Below are positions 8,604 through 17,557 of a stretch of 51,981 nt of DNA, piece by piece. Made by a program: the position numbers and the translations under genes. The DNA is taken from NCBI GenBank assembly GCA_017558065.1, contig JAFYWK010000058.1, forward strand, positions 1-51,981, given 5' to 3'. The first letter of the stretch is position 1, and the number at the start of each line of letters is the position of its first letter. The notes beneath the pieces are model-generated. The model had not been told where the DNA came from, did not search any database, and saw only the letters and a list, made by a program, of their open reading frames with translations. This stretch comes from Paludibacteraceae bacterium (lineage in GTDB: Bacteria > Bacteroidota > Bacteroidia > Bacteroidales > Paludibacteraceae).

Positions 8604-9794
8604 CTATTTATAGTTTTTTGCCAATCCACCCTGCGCTGTTTCTTTGTATAGCGACGGCAGATCGTGTCCCGTTTGCTTCATCACATCCACCACCCTATCA
8701 AATGACACGGTATGTGTTCCATCCGAGAATGCTGCATACATATTACTATCTAACGCGCGCGCAGCCGCAAAGGCATTACGCTCAATACATGGTATCTGCA
8801 CCAGTCCACATACAGGGTCGCAGGTCATACCCAAGTGGTGCTCCAAGCCCATTTCAGCTGCGTATTCAATCTGCGCCAGCGTACCGCCAAACAGCTGATT
8901 TACAGCAGCCGATGCCATTGCGCATGCCACACCCACTTCGCCTTGGCAACCCACCTCTGCACCCGATATAGAGGCATTCTCTTTCACTACATTACCAATC
9001 AATCCTGCGGTAGCCAACGCATGCAGAATACGCGTTTCGGAGAAGTTACGCGAACGCCATGTATGGTACAACACCGCTGGCAATACGCCACACGAGCCAC
9101 AGGTAGGAGCGGTCACAATCTTGCCACCCGACGCGTTCTCTTCACTCACGGCTAAGGCATAGGAGAACACCAATCCGCGTGTACGGAGGTTATCTTTATA
9201 TCCTGCCACCTTAATATAGTAGCTGGCAGCTTTGCGGCGCAAATGCAGTGGACCAGGCAACACACCTTCGTTATCCAATCCGCGCTCTACAGCTTCGCGC
9301 ATCACTTGCCATACCTCACGCAGATAATCCCATATCTCTTTGCCTTCGCAGTGCTCCACATACTCCCAGTAATCCCAACCCATCTCATCGCAGTAATCCT
9401 TAATATCGCTCAATCGCCCCAATGGATAAATATCTGGACTCACATCTCCCGACTCCTTATTCTCTTCCTCCAGCGCACCGCCACCTACGGAATACACTGT
9501 CCAATCCTCCAACAACTGTCCTTCGCCATCCCAAGCGCAAAAGCGCATACCATTGGGGTGAAACGGCAGAAACTCATCATGCCACACAATTTCCACAGCA
9601 GGTATCACATCTATAATCGCAGCATCGGTCAAGTGTCCTTTGCCTGTTGCAGATAGACTGCCATACAGATGCGCTTCATACCGAGCGGCATCGGGATGAC
9701 GTTCAAGAAACAGTTCTGCCGCTTTGCGCGGACCCATCGTATGGCTCGAACTCGGACCATAACCTATGCGAAATATTTCACGGATTGTTTTCAT
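8604..9794 (-). CDS. sdaA: L-serine ammonia-lyase (serine dehydratase), single chain
   Basis: Converts L-serine to pyruvate and ammonia with an oxygen-sensitive [4Fe-4S] cluster. The N-terminal beta-domain motif GPSSSHTMGP is at about residues 13-22. The alpha domain carries the cluster cysteines in APTCGSCG, GCQGEVG and CDPVCGLVQIPC. Both domains are in one chain of 396 residues, the length of fused SdaA proteins. It has its own promoter, divergent from and overlapping that of the radical SAM gene. With iorAB and the aminotransferase nearby it fits an amino-acid-fermenting anaerobe. Confidence 0.95.
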   Translation of the reverse strand: MKTIREIFRIGYGPSSSHTMGPRKAAELFLERHPDAARYEAHLYGSLSATGKGHLTDAAIIDVIPAVEIVWHDEFLPFHPNGMRFCAWDGEGQLLEDWTVYSVGGGALEEENKESGDVSPDIYPLGRLSDIKDYCDEMGWDYWEYVEHCEGKEIWDYLREVWQVMREAVERGLDNEGVLPGPLHLRRKAASYYIKVAGYKDNLRTRGLVFSYALAVSEENASGGKIVTAPTCGSCGVLPAVLYHTWRSRNFSETRILHALATAGLIGNVVKENASISGAEVGCQGEVGVACAMASAAVNQLFGGTLAQIEYAAEMGLEHHLGMTCDPVCGLVQIPCIERNAFAAARALDSNMYAAFSDGTHTVSFDRVVDVMKQTGHDLPSLYKETAQGGLAKNYK

Positions 9795-9820
9795 TATAGG
9801 GGTACATTCTAAATTTCTTG

Positions 9821-9852
9821 CAAAATTACGCTAAAATTTTGACATATGCAAA
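9821..9852 (-). promoter_or_regulatory. Promoter of sdaA
   Basis: On the - strand: TTTG (9849-9852), 20 bases, TAATTTTG (9821-9828). It overlaps the promoter of the divergent radical SAM gene by 15 bases. Confidence 0.7.
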
Positions 9853-9868
9853 TTTTTTTGTACTTTTG
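9838..9868 (+). promoter_or_regulatory. Promoter of the radical SAM gene
   Basis: TTTG (9838-9841), 19 bases, TACTTTTG (9861-9868). It lies 24 bases before the ATG at 9893 and settles that start over an upstream one at 9818. Confidence 0.78.
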
Positions 9869-9892
9869 CGCTCAAAATACAACTGCTATCAT

Positions 9893-10810
9893 ATGCTACA
9901 CTACATCAAACAACTCTTCTACCTGGCACAATGGTTCTGCCGTGCGCGTTTCTTCGGTCGCCGCGCGCCATTGCAGACGGTTCTTTTTATCACCGACAAA
10001 TGCAATCTGCGTTGCAAACACTGCTCCGTGTATGGCAGTGCAGGATATAAACAACGCACTTTTGAAGATATAGTAGCCGACATGCGCTTCAGTTACGAGC
10101 TCGGCTCACGCTTCATTGACCTCGAAGGTGGTGAACCCACGCTGTGGAAGGAGGGCGATCGCACCATCAACGACCTCATTGACGCTGCACTGGAGATTGG
10201 ATTCTTCTCTATCACGGTCACCACCAATGCACAGCAGGACTTCTCATGGATTCGTCCACAGTCTATCTGGGTGAGCATGGACGGCGTAGGAGAATACCAT
10301 GACCGCGTGCGTGGCGAAGGCTCTTTTGCGCGCTTGGAAGAGAATATTCGTAATTCGGGTTTCAAACATATCTGTGTGAATATGGTGGTCAACTCCCTCA
10401 ACCACGAGTCACTGGATGCGGCTATGGAGTATGCCAAGAACAATCCTGCTATTGAGCAGATCTCTATCAATTTCCACACCCCCTACCCTGGTACGGAATA
10501 CCTGATGTTGCCACCAGAGAAAAAAGCTGAACTCATTGATAAGGTATTGGATTATAAGAAAAAGGGCTACCCTATCATGAACTCTCGTTCGGGATTGAAG
10601 CTCATGAAGCGCAACGCTCTGGGCGAGATTAAGTTGGGCAAAGAGTGTTTTGTGACCAACTTCATCTACACCGATGGCAGCCGCAGTATGTGCCTGGGTT
10701 ATGGCACAGAGCAATGCCGTGTATGCGGCTTCTGTATGGCAGGCGAGATGGCAAGTGTCTTCCACTTCAAACCCGACACGATTCTTTCGGGCTTTAAGTT
10801 GCGCATGTAA
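9893..10810 (+). CDS. Radical SAM protein with C-terminal cysteine cluster
   Basis: A radical S-adenosylmethionine enzyme of 305 residues. The cluster motif is CNLRCKHC (residues about 37-44), followed by the family's GGEP at about 80. The C-terminal part has five cysteines in a tight pattern (ECF ... CLGYG ... CRVCGFC), which suggests one auxiliary iron-sulfur cluster as in SPASM/twitch proteins. The layout, one N-terminal radical SAM domain and a short Cys-rich end, resembles HpnH-like and other small radical SAM proteins, but I cannot name the substrate. No partner peptide gene is seen beside it. The start at 9893 follows the promoter. Confidence 0.8.
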   Translation: MLHYIKQLFYLAQWFCRARFFGRRAPLQTVLFITDKCNLRCKHCSVYGSAGYKQRTFEDIVADMRFSYELGSRFIDLEGGEPTLWKEGDRTINDLIDAALEIGFFSITVTTNAQQDFSWIRPQSIWVSMDGVGEYHDRVRGEGSFARLEENIRNSGFKHICVNMVVNSLNHESLDAAMEYAKNNPAIEQISINFHTPYPGTEYLMLPPEKKAELIDKVLDYKKKGYPIMNSRSGLKLMKRNALGEIKLGKECFVTNFIYTDGSRSMCLGYGTEQCRVCGFCMAGEMASVFHFKPDTILSGFKLRM

Positions 10811-10822
10811 CCTCTCTTGCTA

Positions 10823-10948
10823 TTACCACGGAGGGGTGCAGCGTAACATCCAATACTTGTAGTAACTCCACCAAGGTAAGGCAGTTTCCTTACGCACACG
10901 TGCCCAAAGGCGCTCAATTAGAATGTCAAACATGTTTCTTGTTTTCAT
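10823..10948 (-). CDS. Possible small protein, 41 residues
   Basis: A short frame just downstream of the helicase gene, starting MKTRNMFDILIERLW and ending in CTPPW. It is basic and rich in aromatic residues (six Trp or Tyr in a short stretch), which is unusual for random sequence. The frame is open further upstream, to a TTG or ATG near 11017, two bases after the helicase stop. I do not recognise it. It could be a small gene in the helicase operon, a remnant of a longer gene, or chance. Confidence 0.25.
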   Translation of the reverse strand: MKTRNMFDILIERLWARVRKETALPWWSYYKYWMLRCTPPW

Positions 10949-11019
10949 ATAGGTAGGTTTGTTAGGCGTAACACAACATGTGCTACACCAGTAGAGGTAC
11001 AAAAAACATGCCAACAAGT

Positions 11020-13059
11020 TTACTTATAGAATAAAAGTTGATCCTCTGGTGTGAAATTGGAGATATGGATTATATCCTTATCCATGAAACTACGCATATG
11101 TTTCACGACAGTAGGCACAGTGATTTTGCGCTCTTTGGCAATCTGTGGGATTGTATGTTTCTGAAAAAAGAGCTGAAGCGACTTAAAAGCCGAAGCATCG
11201 CTCCTTATTTTGCGCTGTTGCGAATAGATAGTCAATTCGGGTTCTATCCAGCGGAATGCTTGACGTACTTGGAAGAATCCGTTTGGCGTGAGCGATTGGG
11301 GAACACGCAGTTGGACATATTCGAAACGCGACAATTCGGCATGAATATCCAGCAGGTGCTGCTTGATATATACTGCATCCTCTTTATCGTTGGTTCGCAA
11401 AGGACATGTTGCCAAAGAAGATAATAACTGCTGAATCTTAGGCGAGAAATAATTGGCAGCCGCCATTAGACGATCTGATAAATTAGACCATGAAACGATT
11501 GGGCTATTATGCGCCGAGGAAGTGGTATAAACAATCTGGCGTATCTGCTGTTGAAAACGCTCGGCGATGATTTGCAATCCCTCCAGCCCGCCAATGCATG
11601 TAGAGAAGAAGGCGGACACATCTCCTTGCACCGACCCCATTGTCTTCACTTGTCGTGAGAGTGCAGAGAGACGATTGATAATGGATCGAAAGTCATAGAG
11701 CGAACAGAGAAGAATGGTCAGATACTCAGTTTGCGCAGGCGCCAATCGCTGTTCGGTAGTGGCTATATCCAATTGATTTTGTGTAAAATACAACACCTCT
11801 CGCGCATTAGTCAGCGCACGCATAGGTATTGGCGTGAGTAGCACTATTCCCTCCAGCGAACGACAACGCGAGAGTGCCACGTACACTTGCCCTGCTGCAA
11901 ATGCATCCTCAGCATCAATCACCACATGATCGAAGGTCAATCCCTGCGCCTTATGAATCGTGATAGCCCATGCCAATCGCAAAGGAAAATGGGTAAAAGA
12001 ACCTATGACCTCCACCTCTACCTGATCGGAGCCCGTTTCGGAAATATAGCGCAAGTTCTCCCATGTCTCCGTATGCACATCCACCTCAGTACCATCTTCG
12101 CAGAGGACATGAATCTCATTCTTTGAAAGCGCCGTGACAGTGGCAAGTTTGCCATTATAGTACAATTTCTCGGGTTCCGAATCGTTCTTCACGAACATCA
12201 CTTTGGCTCCCACCTTGAGGGTCAAGGTCCTGTCAATGGGATACATTGATTCAGGAAAAGTATCCTTCACGCGAGCTTGATAGGTGTAGGTTTGCGTTTT
12301 CAGAGCGTCCAATTCGCGTTGGTTGATAGCATCTACTTTGCTATTATGCGTGGAGAGGGTAATATAATGTTCTCCATTCTTATCTATCTGAAAATATGGA
12401 TTATAGCGGCTATTGAGTGTCATACGCGATTCAGGCGTAAGGGCATTATTGCGCACCTGATTGAGTATCTCCACAAAGTCCATATTTGTCTGACGAAATA
12501 CATGGTCAAGTTCAATATACACAGGTTGCAGTTCGAGAAAGACTTGTGCTTGAAAGAAATAGGGTCCGTCGTAATAGTCGCCAAGCAAACGCCACTCATC
12601 TTCGCGTGCCACCGGCGATAGTTGAAATAGGTCACCAATAAAAAGTACTTGTGCCCCGCCAAAAGGTATGTTAGGGCGATGTTTGAAGTGACGAAGGACA
12701 GCATCTATCGTGTCTAATAGGTCAGCACGTACCATACTAACTTCGTCTATCACAAGGAGTTCGAGATTACGCAACACACGCTGCTTATGCGAGCGCATCT
12801 GCATCTCAGAGAAGAGTTTGCGTCGTGCTTCAGGCGTAGGTAGAAACAGTTGTGGGGGCAGTTGAAAAAGCGAATGAATGGTCACACCCTCCGCATTGAT
12901 AGCAGCCACTCCTGTGGGAGCGACTACTGTCATTTGCTTGAGTGTTTCGGTCTTCAGACGGCGCAAGAAGGTGGTTTTACCCGTTCCTGCTTTGCCTGTC
13001 AGAAAGATACAGCGATTAGTGTGCTGCACATATTCATATGCCAGTTCGTACGCATTCAT
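11020..13059 (-). CDS. PIF1-like DNA helicase with C-terminal HTH domain
   Basis: An SF1 helicase of the PIF1/RecD-like group, 679 residues. Walker A is GKAGTGKTT (22-30), Walker B is LLVIDE (D105, E106), and the late motifs include a conserved TIHKAQGLT and VYVALSRCR. After about residue 460 comes a helical region and a C-terminal helix-turn-helix (QIAKERKITVPTVVKHM), as in Bacteroidota PIF1-like proteins with an HTH_40 domain. The start MNAYELAYEY at 13059 is chosen because it lies 4 bases after the aminotransferase stop, while a longer frame overlaps that gene. Likely role is DNA unwinding in replication or repair. It shares its operon with metabolic genes, with no obvious functional tie. 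Confidence 0.88.
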   Translation of the reverse strand: MNAYELAYEYVQHTNRCIFLTGKAGTGKTTFLRRLKTETLKQMTVVAPTGVAAINAEGVTIHSLFQLPPQLFLPTPEARRKLFSEMQMRSHKQRVLRNLELLVIDEVSMVRADLLDTIDAVLRHFKHRPNIPFGGAQVLFIGDLFQLSPVAREDEWRLLGDYYDGPYFFQAQVFLELQPVYIELDHVFRQTNMDFVEILNQVRNNALTPESRMTLNSRYNPYFQIDKNGEHYITLSTHNSKVDAINQRELDALKTQTYTYQARVKDTFPESMYPIDRTLTLKVGAKVMFVKNDSEPEKLYYNGKLATVTALSKNEIHVLCEDGTEVDVHTETWENLRYISETGSDQVEVEVIGSFTHFPLRLAWAITIHKAQGLTFDHVVIDAEDAFAAGQVYVALSRCRSLEGIVLLTPIPMRALTNAREVLYFTQNQLDIATTEQRLAPAQTEYLTILLCSLYDFRSIINRLSALSRQVKTMGSVQGDVSAFFSTCIGGLEGLQIIAERFQQQIRQIVYTTSSAHNSPIVSWSNLSDRLMAAANYFSPKIQQLLSSLATCPLRTNDKEDAVYIKQHLLDIHAELSRFEYVQLRVPQSLTPNGFFQVRQAFRWIEPELTIYSQQRKIRSDASAFKSLQLFFQKHTIPQIAKERKITVPTVVKHMRSFMDKDIIHISNFTPEDQLLFYK

Positions 13060-13063
13060 GTCA

Positions 13064-14395
13064 TTATTTGTCGTGATAATCACGATTGAAGAGCGCGAGA
13101 CGTTGGTCGAGCAATTCGTATTGATCTTCGCGAATACATGACACGCAACCACGCATACCTTCTCTTTTGGCACCTGTACTAGCGAGTGAGATAGCCGATA
13201 TACCGTAGTAAATCAGTTTGTTAACCATCTTTTCGCCTGTCCAATCCTTGTAGCCAAAGGTAAAGAAGAAGCCATCGCCCACTTCCTGCTCATCGGCATC
13301 TTCGTCATAGACAATATGGAAACCATTGCGAAGCATGATTTCTTTGACCAGTTTAGCTCTTCGCGCATATTCGCGGGTGGTGGTTACAAAATCAATCTTA
13401 CCCTGACATGCTGCTTTGAACATGGCAGCCATAGCGAACTGTACGGAGTGCGTCACGCCCGAAGAGAGACTATAGAGCACATTATAGATAAAGTTGCGCA
13501 GGAACTCGCCATCGTTCTGATAGCGGTCAGCCAAAGTGGCAAATCGGCGGTGTGCCAGATAGGGGTTGATAGCAATAATTGCCGCCCGCTGACCCGCATA
13601 GGAGAACATCTTGGAGCAAGAGATCATGTGCAAACAGTTGTTGGTATAGCGACCCACCGTAGGTTGATACGGTGGCTCGTATGGCATACCACGCTCGGCA
13701 TCGCGGAAATCCATATTCAGATAAGCCAAGTCCTCAATAACCAACACGTTATAGAGCGAAGCCAGGCGACCGATTATCTCCAGTTCGCGCTCCGTGAGAC
13801 ACATCCAGGACGGGTTATTGGGGTTGGAGAAAAGCATAGCCGCTATCCTACCCGACTTGAAATGGCGCTCCAATTCGGCAGCCAAGGCTTCGCCACGAAA
13901 ATCTGCCACATCAAACGAGTCCACACGCACGCCAATCACCTTACATTGCTGCTTCTGTACAGGGAAACAAGGGTCGAGGAAGAGGATTGTATCACGTTTC
14001 TCATCCAACTGCGACACCAGCATATTGATGGCAAACGCCGCTTGCATACTGCCCACAGTAGGCACAATGCACTCGGTAGGGATGTCCAAGTTCATGAACG
14101 CACGCACGAACTCACTACCCCAGTGTTTCACTTCTGTGATACCAGTTATAAGAGGATACTTGGAGCCCATGCCCGCCTTGAGCGCTTTGTGCTCTGCCAT
14201 GATACCGATCTGCTCAGCAGGCAGTCCTGGTTCGCCGAGTTCCATGTGGATAAACTCCACACCAGTAGCACGTTCGATATCCTTGACTACGCCCACAAGT
14301 TGGCGAATAGACGATGCGCCAAGTTCTTTGGCGTTGCGCAGACCAAAGTCAATACAGGTTTGGTCCACGAGTTGTTTATTTAACGGAAAACTCAT
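13064..14395 (-). CDS. PLP-dependent class I/II aminotransferase
   Basis: Fold-type I aminotransferase of 443 residues. The PLP lysine lies in SCSKMFSYAGQR, the NPNNPS turn binds cofactor, and the Asp/Tyr pair is in VIEDLAYLNMD. The family moves amino groups between an amino acid and a 2-oxo acid. The gene follows iorA and iorB on the same strand, so a reasonable inference is transamination of aromatic amino acids to arylpyruvates, which IorAB then oxidises. It has no promoter of its own in the 96-base gap before it. Aspartate or other specificity cannot be excluded. Confidence 0.85.
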   Translation of the reverse strand: MSFPLNKQLVDQTCIDFGLRNAKELGASSIRQLVGVVKDIERATGVEFIHMELGEPGLPAEQIGIMAEHKALKAGMGSKYPLITGITEVKHWGSEFVRAFMNLDIPTECIVPTVGSMQAAFAINMLVSQLDEKRDTILFLDPCFPVQKQQCKVIGVRVDSFDVADFRGEALAAELERHFKSGRIAAMLFSNPNNPSWMCLTERELEIIGRLASLYNVLVIEDLAYLNMDFRDAERGMPYEPPYQPTVGRYTNNCLHMISCSKMFSYAGQRAAIIAINPYLAHRRFATLADRYQNDGEFLRNFIYNVLYSLSSGVTHSVQFAMAAMFKAACQGKIDFVTTTREYARRAKLVKEIMLRNGFHIVYDEDADEQEVGDGFFFTFGYKDWTGEKMVNKLIYYGISAISLASTGAKREGMRGCVSCIREDQYELLDQRLALFNRDYHDK

Positions 14396-14491
14396 TCGGT
14401 ATTATTTTTTAAGACAACATAGACAACATCTGCGCGGCACCAACATTGCGCCTTGCCTATGAGCAATAATATAAAATCCATCTACTGTTTA

Positions 14492-15067
14492 CTATTTAGA
14501 AGCACGGAATCCAGCTTCAATGGCAGCCACATTAGCAGCTACAATGGCTTCGCCTTTGCGAGCAAAGATACGCTTCACACCCTCTACTATCTTATCATGG
14601 TCAATACCCAACATCGGAATAGCTGCGCCAAGCAGCACCATGTTCGCTGCTTGCAAAGGTGCACCCGCTTCCTTTGCCAGCGTTTCTACATCCAGCAGCA
14701 CATGATGAGGAATGGCCTCAATATGCTTGATAACCTCCTCTATCTCAGGATAATTAGGGATATTCACAAAGGGCTTACTGCTGGTGACAATCCAACCATC
14801 TTCCTTCAAATAAGGTAGATAGCGGAGCGCCTCCATTGGTTCGAGTGAGATAATAATATCTGCCCCACCCTTGGATATAAGATCGGAATAGATAGGTTCG
14901 CTGGAGAGGCGAAGGTTAGACTGCACATCGCCTCCTCGCTGGCTCATGCCGTGTACTTCAGCTTGTTTGAGATACAGTCCTTCGTTCAATGCTGCATCGC
15001 CTATCACTGTGGCAATAGAGAGGATACCTTGTCCACCTACACCAGCTAAAATTATATCGCGTTTCAT
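14492..15067 (-). CDS. iorB: Indolepyruvate oxidoreductase subunit beta
   Basis: The small, gamma-type subunit of the 2-oxoacid:acceptor oxidoreductase that turns arylpyruvates into aryl-acetyl-CoA. The N-terminal GVGGQGIL motif is diagnostic of the family, with SQRGGDVQSN following at about residue 45. The start MKRDIILAG at 15067 is the only ATG that fits; a longer frame begins with TTG. It lies 46 bases downstream of iorA on the same strand, so the two subunits are coexpressed. Length (191 residues) is normal. Confidence 0.93.
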   Translation of the reverse strand: MKRDIILAGVGGQGILSIATVIGDAALNEGLYLKQAEVHGMSQRGGDVQSNLRLSSEPIYSDLISKGGADIIISLEPMEALRYLPYLKEDGWIVTSSKPFVNIPNYPEIEEVIKHIEAIPHHVLLDVETLAKEAGAPLQAANMVLLGAAIPMLGIDHDKIVEGVKRIFARKGEAIVAANVAAIEAGFRASK

Positions 15068-15113
15068 ATACTTCTTGCCTTTCAACTTTAAACATTAAAC
15101 TATAAAACTTCAA

Positions 15114-16736
15114 CTATTTCTTCGCTTTTAGATGTCGTTTGAGTGTTTGTATACACTCGCGACGAGCGATGACGACCGAAGTGCCATTGTATGCTACCTC
15201 CTCGCGAAGCACTTGTTTGATTTCTTCCATATGCTTTGGCAATGGCACCACCACGCGCACGTGCTCTGGCTCCACACCCAAACCGAGACAGATGGCCTCC
15301 AAGCGACCCGTACCTGCCGAGTCTTGTCCACCTGTCATACCCGTAGTTAGGTTATCAGAGATGAGCACCACCACGTTCGCCTTGCTATTCACGCAGTCCA
15401 GCAATCCTGTCATACCCGAGTGAGTGAACGTACTATCGCCAATCACAGCAAACGATGGGAACTGCCCTGCATCAGCAGCCCCCTTAGCCATGGTGATACT
15501 CGCACCCATCTCTACGCACGCGTGGATAGCATGGAATGGCGACAAAGCACCCAGCGTGTAGCAGCCAATATCGCCAAAAATCTTCGCGTTCTCATGCTCA
15601 GCTGCCACTTCGTTGAGCGCCGCATACATATCGCGGTGCCCACAACCTTGGCATAGTGCGGGTGGACGACCTACGACGATTTCGGGGATCTGGCAGCCAG
15701 GAGCCAGCAGCCGGTCACCTCCTAACGCTTGCGCCACGCAGTCTGGTGTAAGTTCGCCCATACGAGGCAAGTCACCCGTCAATCGGCCCTTGACAGCCAC
15801 AGAGGATGGCACCATACCACGGAGCAACTCTTCCACCACAGGCTGTCCCTCCTCCATGACCAAAATCTCCTCTGCGCCGTCCGCCACCATCTGGTCAATC
15901 AATGCTTTTGGCAATGGGTATTGAGTAATCTTTAATATGCTCTCGCCTTTTGCCTCTCGCCTTTCGCCTATAACCTCCATCAAATAATTATACGCGATAC
16001 CCGTGGTCACAATTGCCTTCTGAGGTTGTGTACCCTTGGTATAGGTATTGTATTGCGACTCTTCGCTTGTCTGCACAAAATCCGCTTGCGCTTCTACCAG
16101 TTCGGCGTAGTTTTTGCGCGCGAATGCAGGCAGGAGAATAAAATGATTCGTATTCTCAGGCGCAGATAGCGCATTTTGCTCACGTGGGGTATCCATCGTC
16201 TCCACTACGGCACGCGAGTGCGCCATGCGTGTAGTCACGCGAAGTAGGACGGGTGTACGCAACGATTCAGAGAGGTCAAAGGCATAATGCATCATGTCGT
16301 ATGCCTCTTGTTGGTTGCTGGGTTCAAGACAAGGAATCATGGCAAACTTAGCATAGAAGCGAGAGTCTTGCTCGTTTTGTGACGAGTGCATCGATGGGTC
16401 ATCGGCAGCTACCACCACCAGTCCGCCATTCACACCCGTGATGGCAGCGTTCATGAACGCATCCGCACACACATTCATACCCACATGCTTCATGCATACC
16501 AGCGCACGCTTGCCCATATAGGACATACCCAATGCGCCTTCCATGGCGGTCTTCTCGTTGGTTGCCCATTGGCAGAAAATCTTGCCTTTCGCCTCATCGC
16601 CTTTACGCTTTTCGCTCAATTGAATATACTCCGTAATCTCGGTAGAGGGTGTGCCTGGATAGGCATACACACCGCTCAGTCCAGCATCAATAGCGCCCTG
16701 CGCTATCGCTTCATCGCCTAAAAGTAGGTGTTTCAT
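15114..16736 (-). CDS. iorA: Indolepyruvate oxidoreductase subunit alpha
   Basis: The large subunit, which carries thiamine diphosphate: the TPP motif is GDSTFTHSGMTG through VVLISDN near residues 425-460, and the cluster-type segment ALCQGCGHRD precedes it. It oxidises indolepyruvate and related 2-oxoacids during amino-acid fermentation. At 540 residues it stops at RRECIQTLKRHLKAKK and lacks the C-terminal ferredoxin-like 2[4Fe-4S] domain of the classic archaeal enzyme, so the electron path may use a separate ferredoxin. Residues about 255-270 (GERREAKGES) are encoded by word repeats (gcctctcgcctttcgcc type), a likely in-frame insertion. It has its own promoter. Confidence 0.93.
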   Translation of the reverse strand: MKHLLLGDEAIAQGAIDAGLSGVYAYPGTPSTEITEYIQLSEKRKGDEAKGKIFCQWATNEKTAMEGALGMSYMGKRALVCMKHVGMNVCADAFMNAAITGVNGGLVVVAADDPSMHSSQNEQDSRFYAKFAMIPCLEPSNQQEAYDMMHYAFDLSESLRTPVLLRVTTRMAHSRAVVETMDTPREQNALSAPENTNHFILLPAFARKNYAELVEAQADFVQTSEESQYNTYTKGTQPQKAIVTTGIAYNYLMEVIGERREAKGESILKITQYPLPKALIDQMVADGAEEILVMEEGQPVVEELLRGMVPSSVAVKGRLTGDLPRMGELTPDCVAQALGGDRLLAPGCQIPEIVVGRPPALCQGCGHRDMYAALNEVAAEHENAKIFGDIGCYTLGALSPFHAIHACVEMGASITMAKGAADAGQFPSFAVIGDSTFTHSGMTGLLDCVNSKANVVVLISDNLTTGMTGGQDSAGTGRLEAICLGLGVEPEHVRVVVPLPKHMEEIKQVLREEVAYNGTSVVIARRECIQTLKRHLKAKK

Positions 16737-16762
16737 AGTATTGTCATTTTATTTAACGTTTG

Positions 16763-16794
16763 CAAAGTTACAAAAAAAATCGCACATGTGCAAA
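16763..16794 (-). promoter_or_regulatory. Promoter of iorA-iorB-aminotransferase
   Basis: On the - strand: TTTG (16791-16794), 20 bases, TAACTTTG (16763-16770). It sits inside the terminator of the upstream operon: the -33 box is in its loop and the T run forms the spacer. Confidence 0.75.
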
Positions 16795-16810
16795 TGCCAA
16801 GTGCGATTTT
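16776..16810 (-). terminator. Terminator of the glucosaminidase-to-rluA operon
   Basis: A perfect 10-bp stem (AAAATCGCAC with GTGCGATTTT), a 15-base loop, and eight T residues on the - strand, 24 bases after the RluA-family stop codon. Confidence 0.85.
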
Positions 16811-16834
16811 AGGGCTATATATGTTGTAAAACAT

Positions 16835-17527
16835 TTATATTTGCTGCTCAAGCGCGTGCCACAGCGCATCATCTGGCACAGGAGCTGTGATAGAGATCGG
16901 CTGTTTGCTCACAGGATGAATCAACTCAATCTTGCGGGCATGCAATGAGATACCGCCATCAGGATTACTGCGTTTAGCTCCGTATTTCAAATCACCTTTG
17001 ATAGGCAATCCGATAGCCGCCAACTGACAACGTATTTGATGATGACGTCCCGTTTCCAGATTGATTTCCAACAACATATACCGTTCAGCACGTGCAACAA
17101 CCTTGTAGCTCAGCACGGCACGTTTCGCATCTTTGGTACCGGGTTTGACCACGAAGGACTTATTCTGCTTCTCGTTGCGCCAGAGATAGTTCTCCAACCG
17201 AACTTCTCCATTATCCGATATCCGATTTCCATTATCCGTCGATACTATCGCCCAATAGGTTTTCTGTATCTGCTCATGCGATTGAAACATGGCATTGAGT
17301 CGTGTCAATGCTTTGCTGGTTCGGGCAAACAATACCACTCCCGTAGTAGGACGATCAAGACGATGTGTCACACCCAGAAAGACTTCGCCCGGCTTCTGAT
17401 ATTTCTCTTTGATATATGCCTTGACCGTCTCGCTCAGCGGTGTGTCACCAGTCTTATCGCCTTGCACAATCTCGTGGCAAGTCTTGCTGACAGCAATAAT
17501 ATGATTATCTTCGTATAATACTTGCAT
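16835..17527 (-). CDS. RluA-family pseudouridine synthase
   Basis: Converts uridine to pseudouridine in rRNA or tRNA. The catalytic motif HRLDRPTTG is at residues 55-63 with catalytic D58, and the GRHHQIRCQLA motif lies near 165. The 230 residues contain only the catalytic domain, without an S4 domain, like E. coli RluA or TruC. Residues about 96-106 (DNGNRISDNGE) are encoded by an array of ccgatttccattatc-type words, an apparent in-frame insert in a surface loop. It is the last gene before the operon terminator. The exact RNA target is not visible. Confidence 0.88.
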   Translation of the reverse strand: MQVLYEDNHIIAVSKTCHEIVQGDKTGDTPLSETVKAYIKEKYQKPGEVFLGVTHRLDRPTTGVVLFARTSKALTRLNAMFQSHEQIQKTYWAIVSTDNGNRISDNGEVRLENYLWRNEKQNKSFVVKPGTKDAKRAVLSYKVVARAERYMLLEINLETGRHHQIRCQLAAIGLPIKGDLKYGAKRSNPDGGISLHARKIELIHPVSKQPISITAPVPDDALWHALEQQI

Positions 17528-17557
17528 GTGTATGGTAGGTAGTGGTGTAGCGTGGTT

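Noticed and set aside
8525-8629. Longer start for the YceD protein
   Set aside because: The added residues come from the promoter region and overlap the end of sdaA.
13060-13173. Longer start for the PIF1-like helicase
   Set aside because: The extension overlaps the aminotransferase end and has no homologous look; the ATG at 13059 fits the operon.
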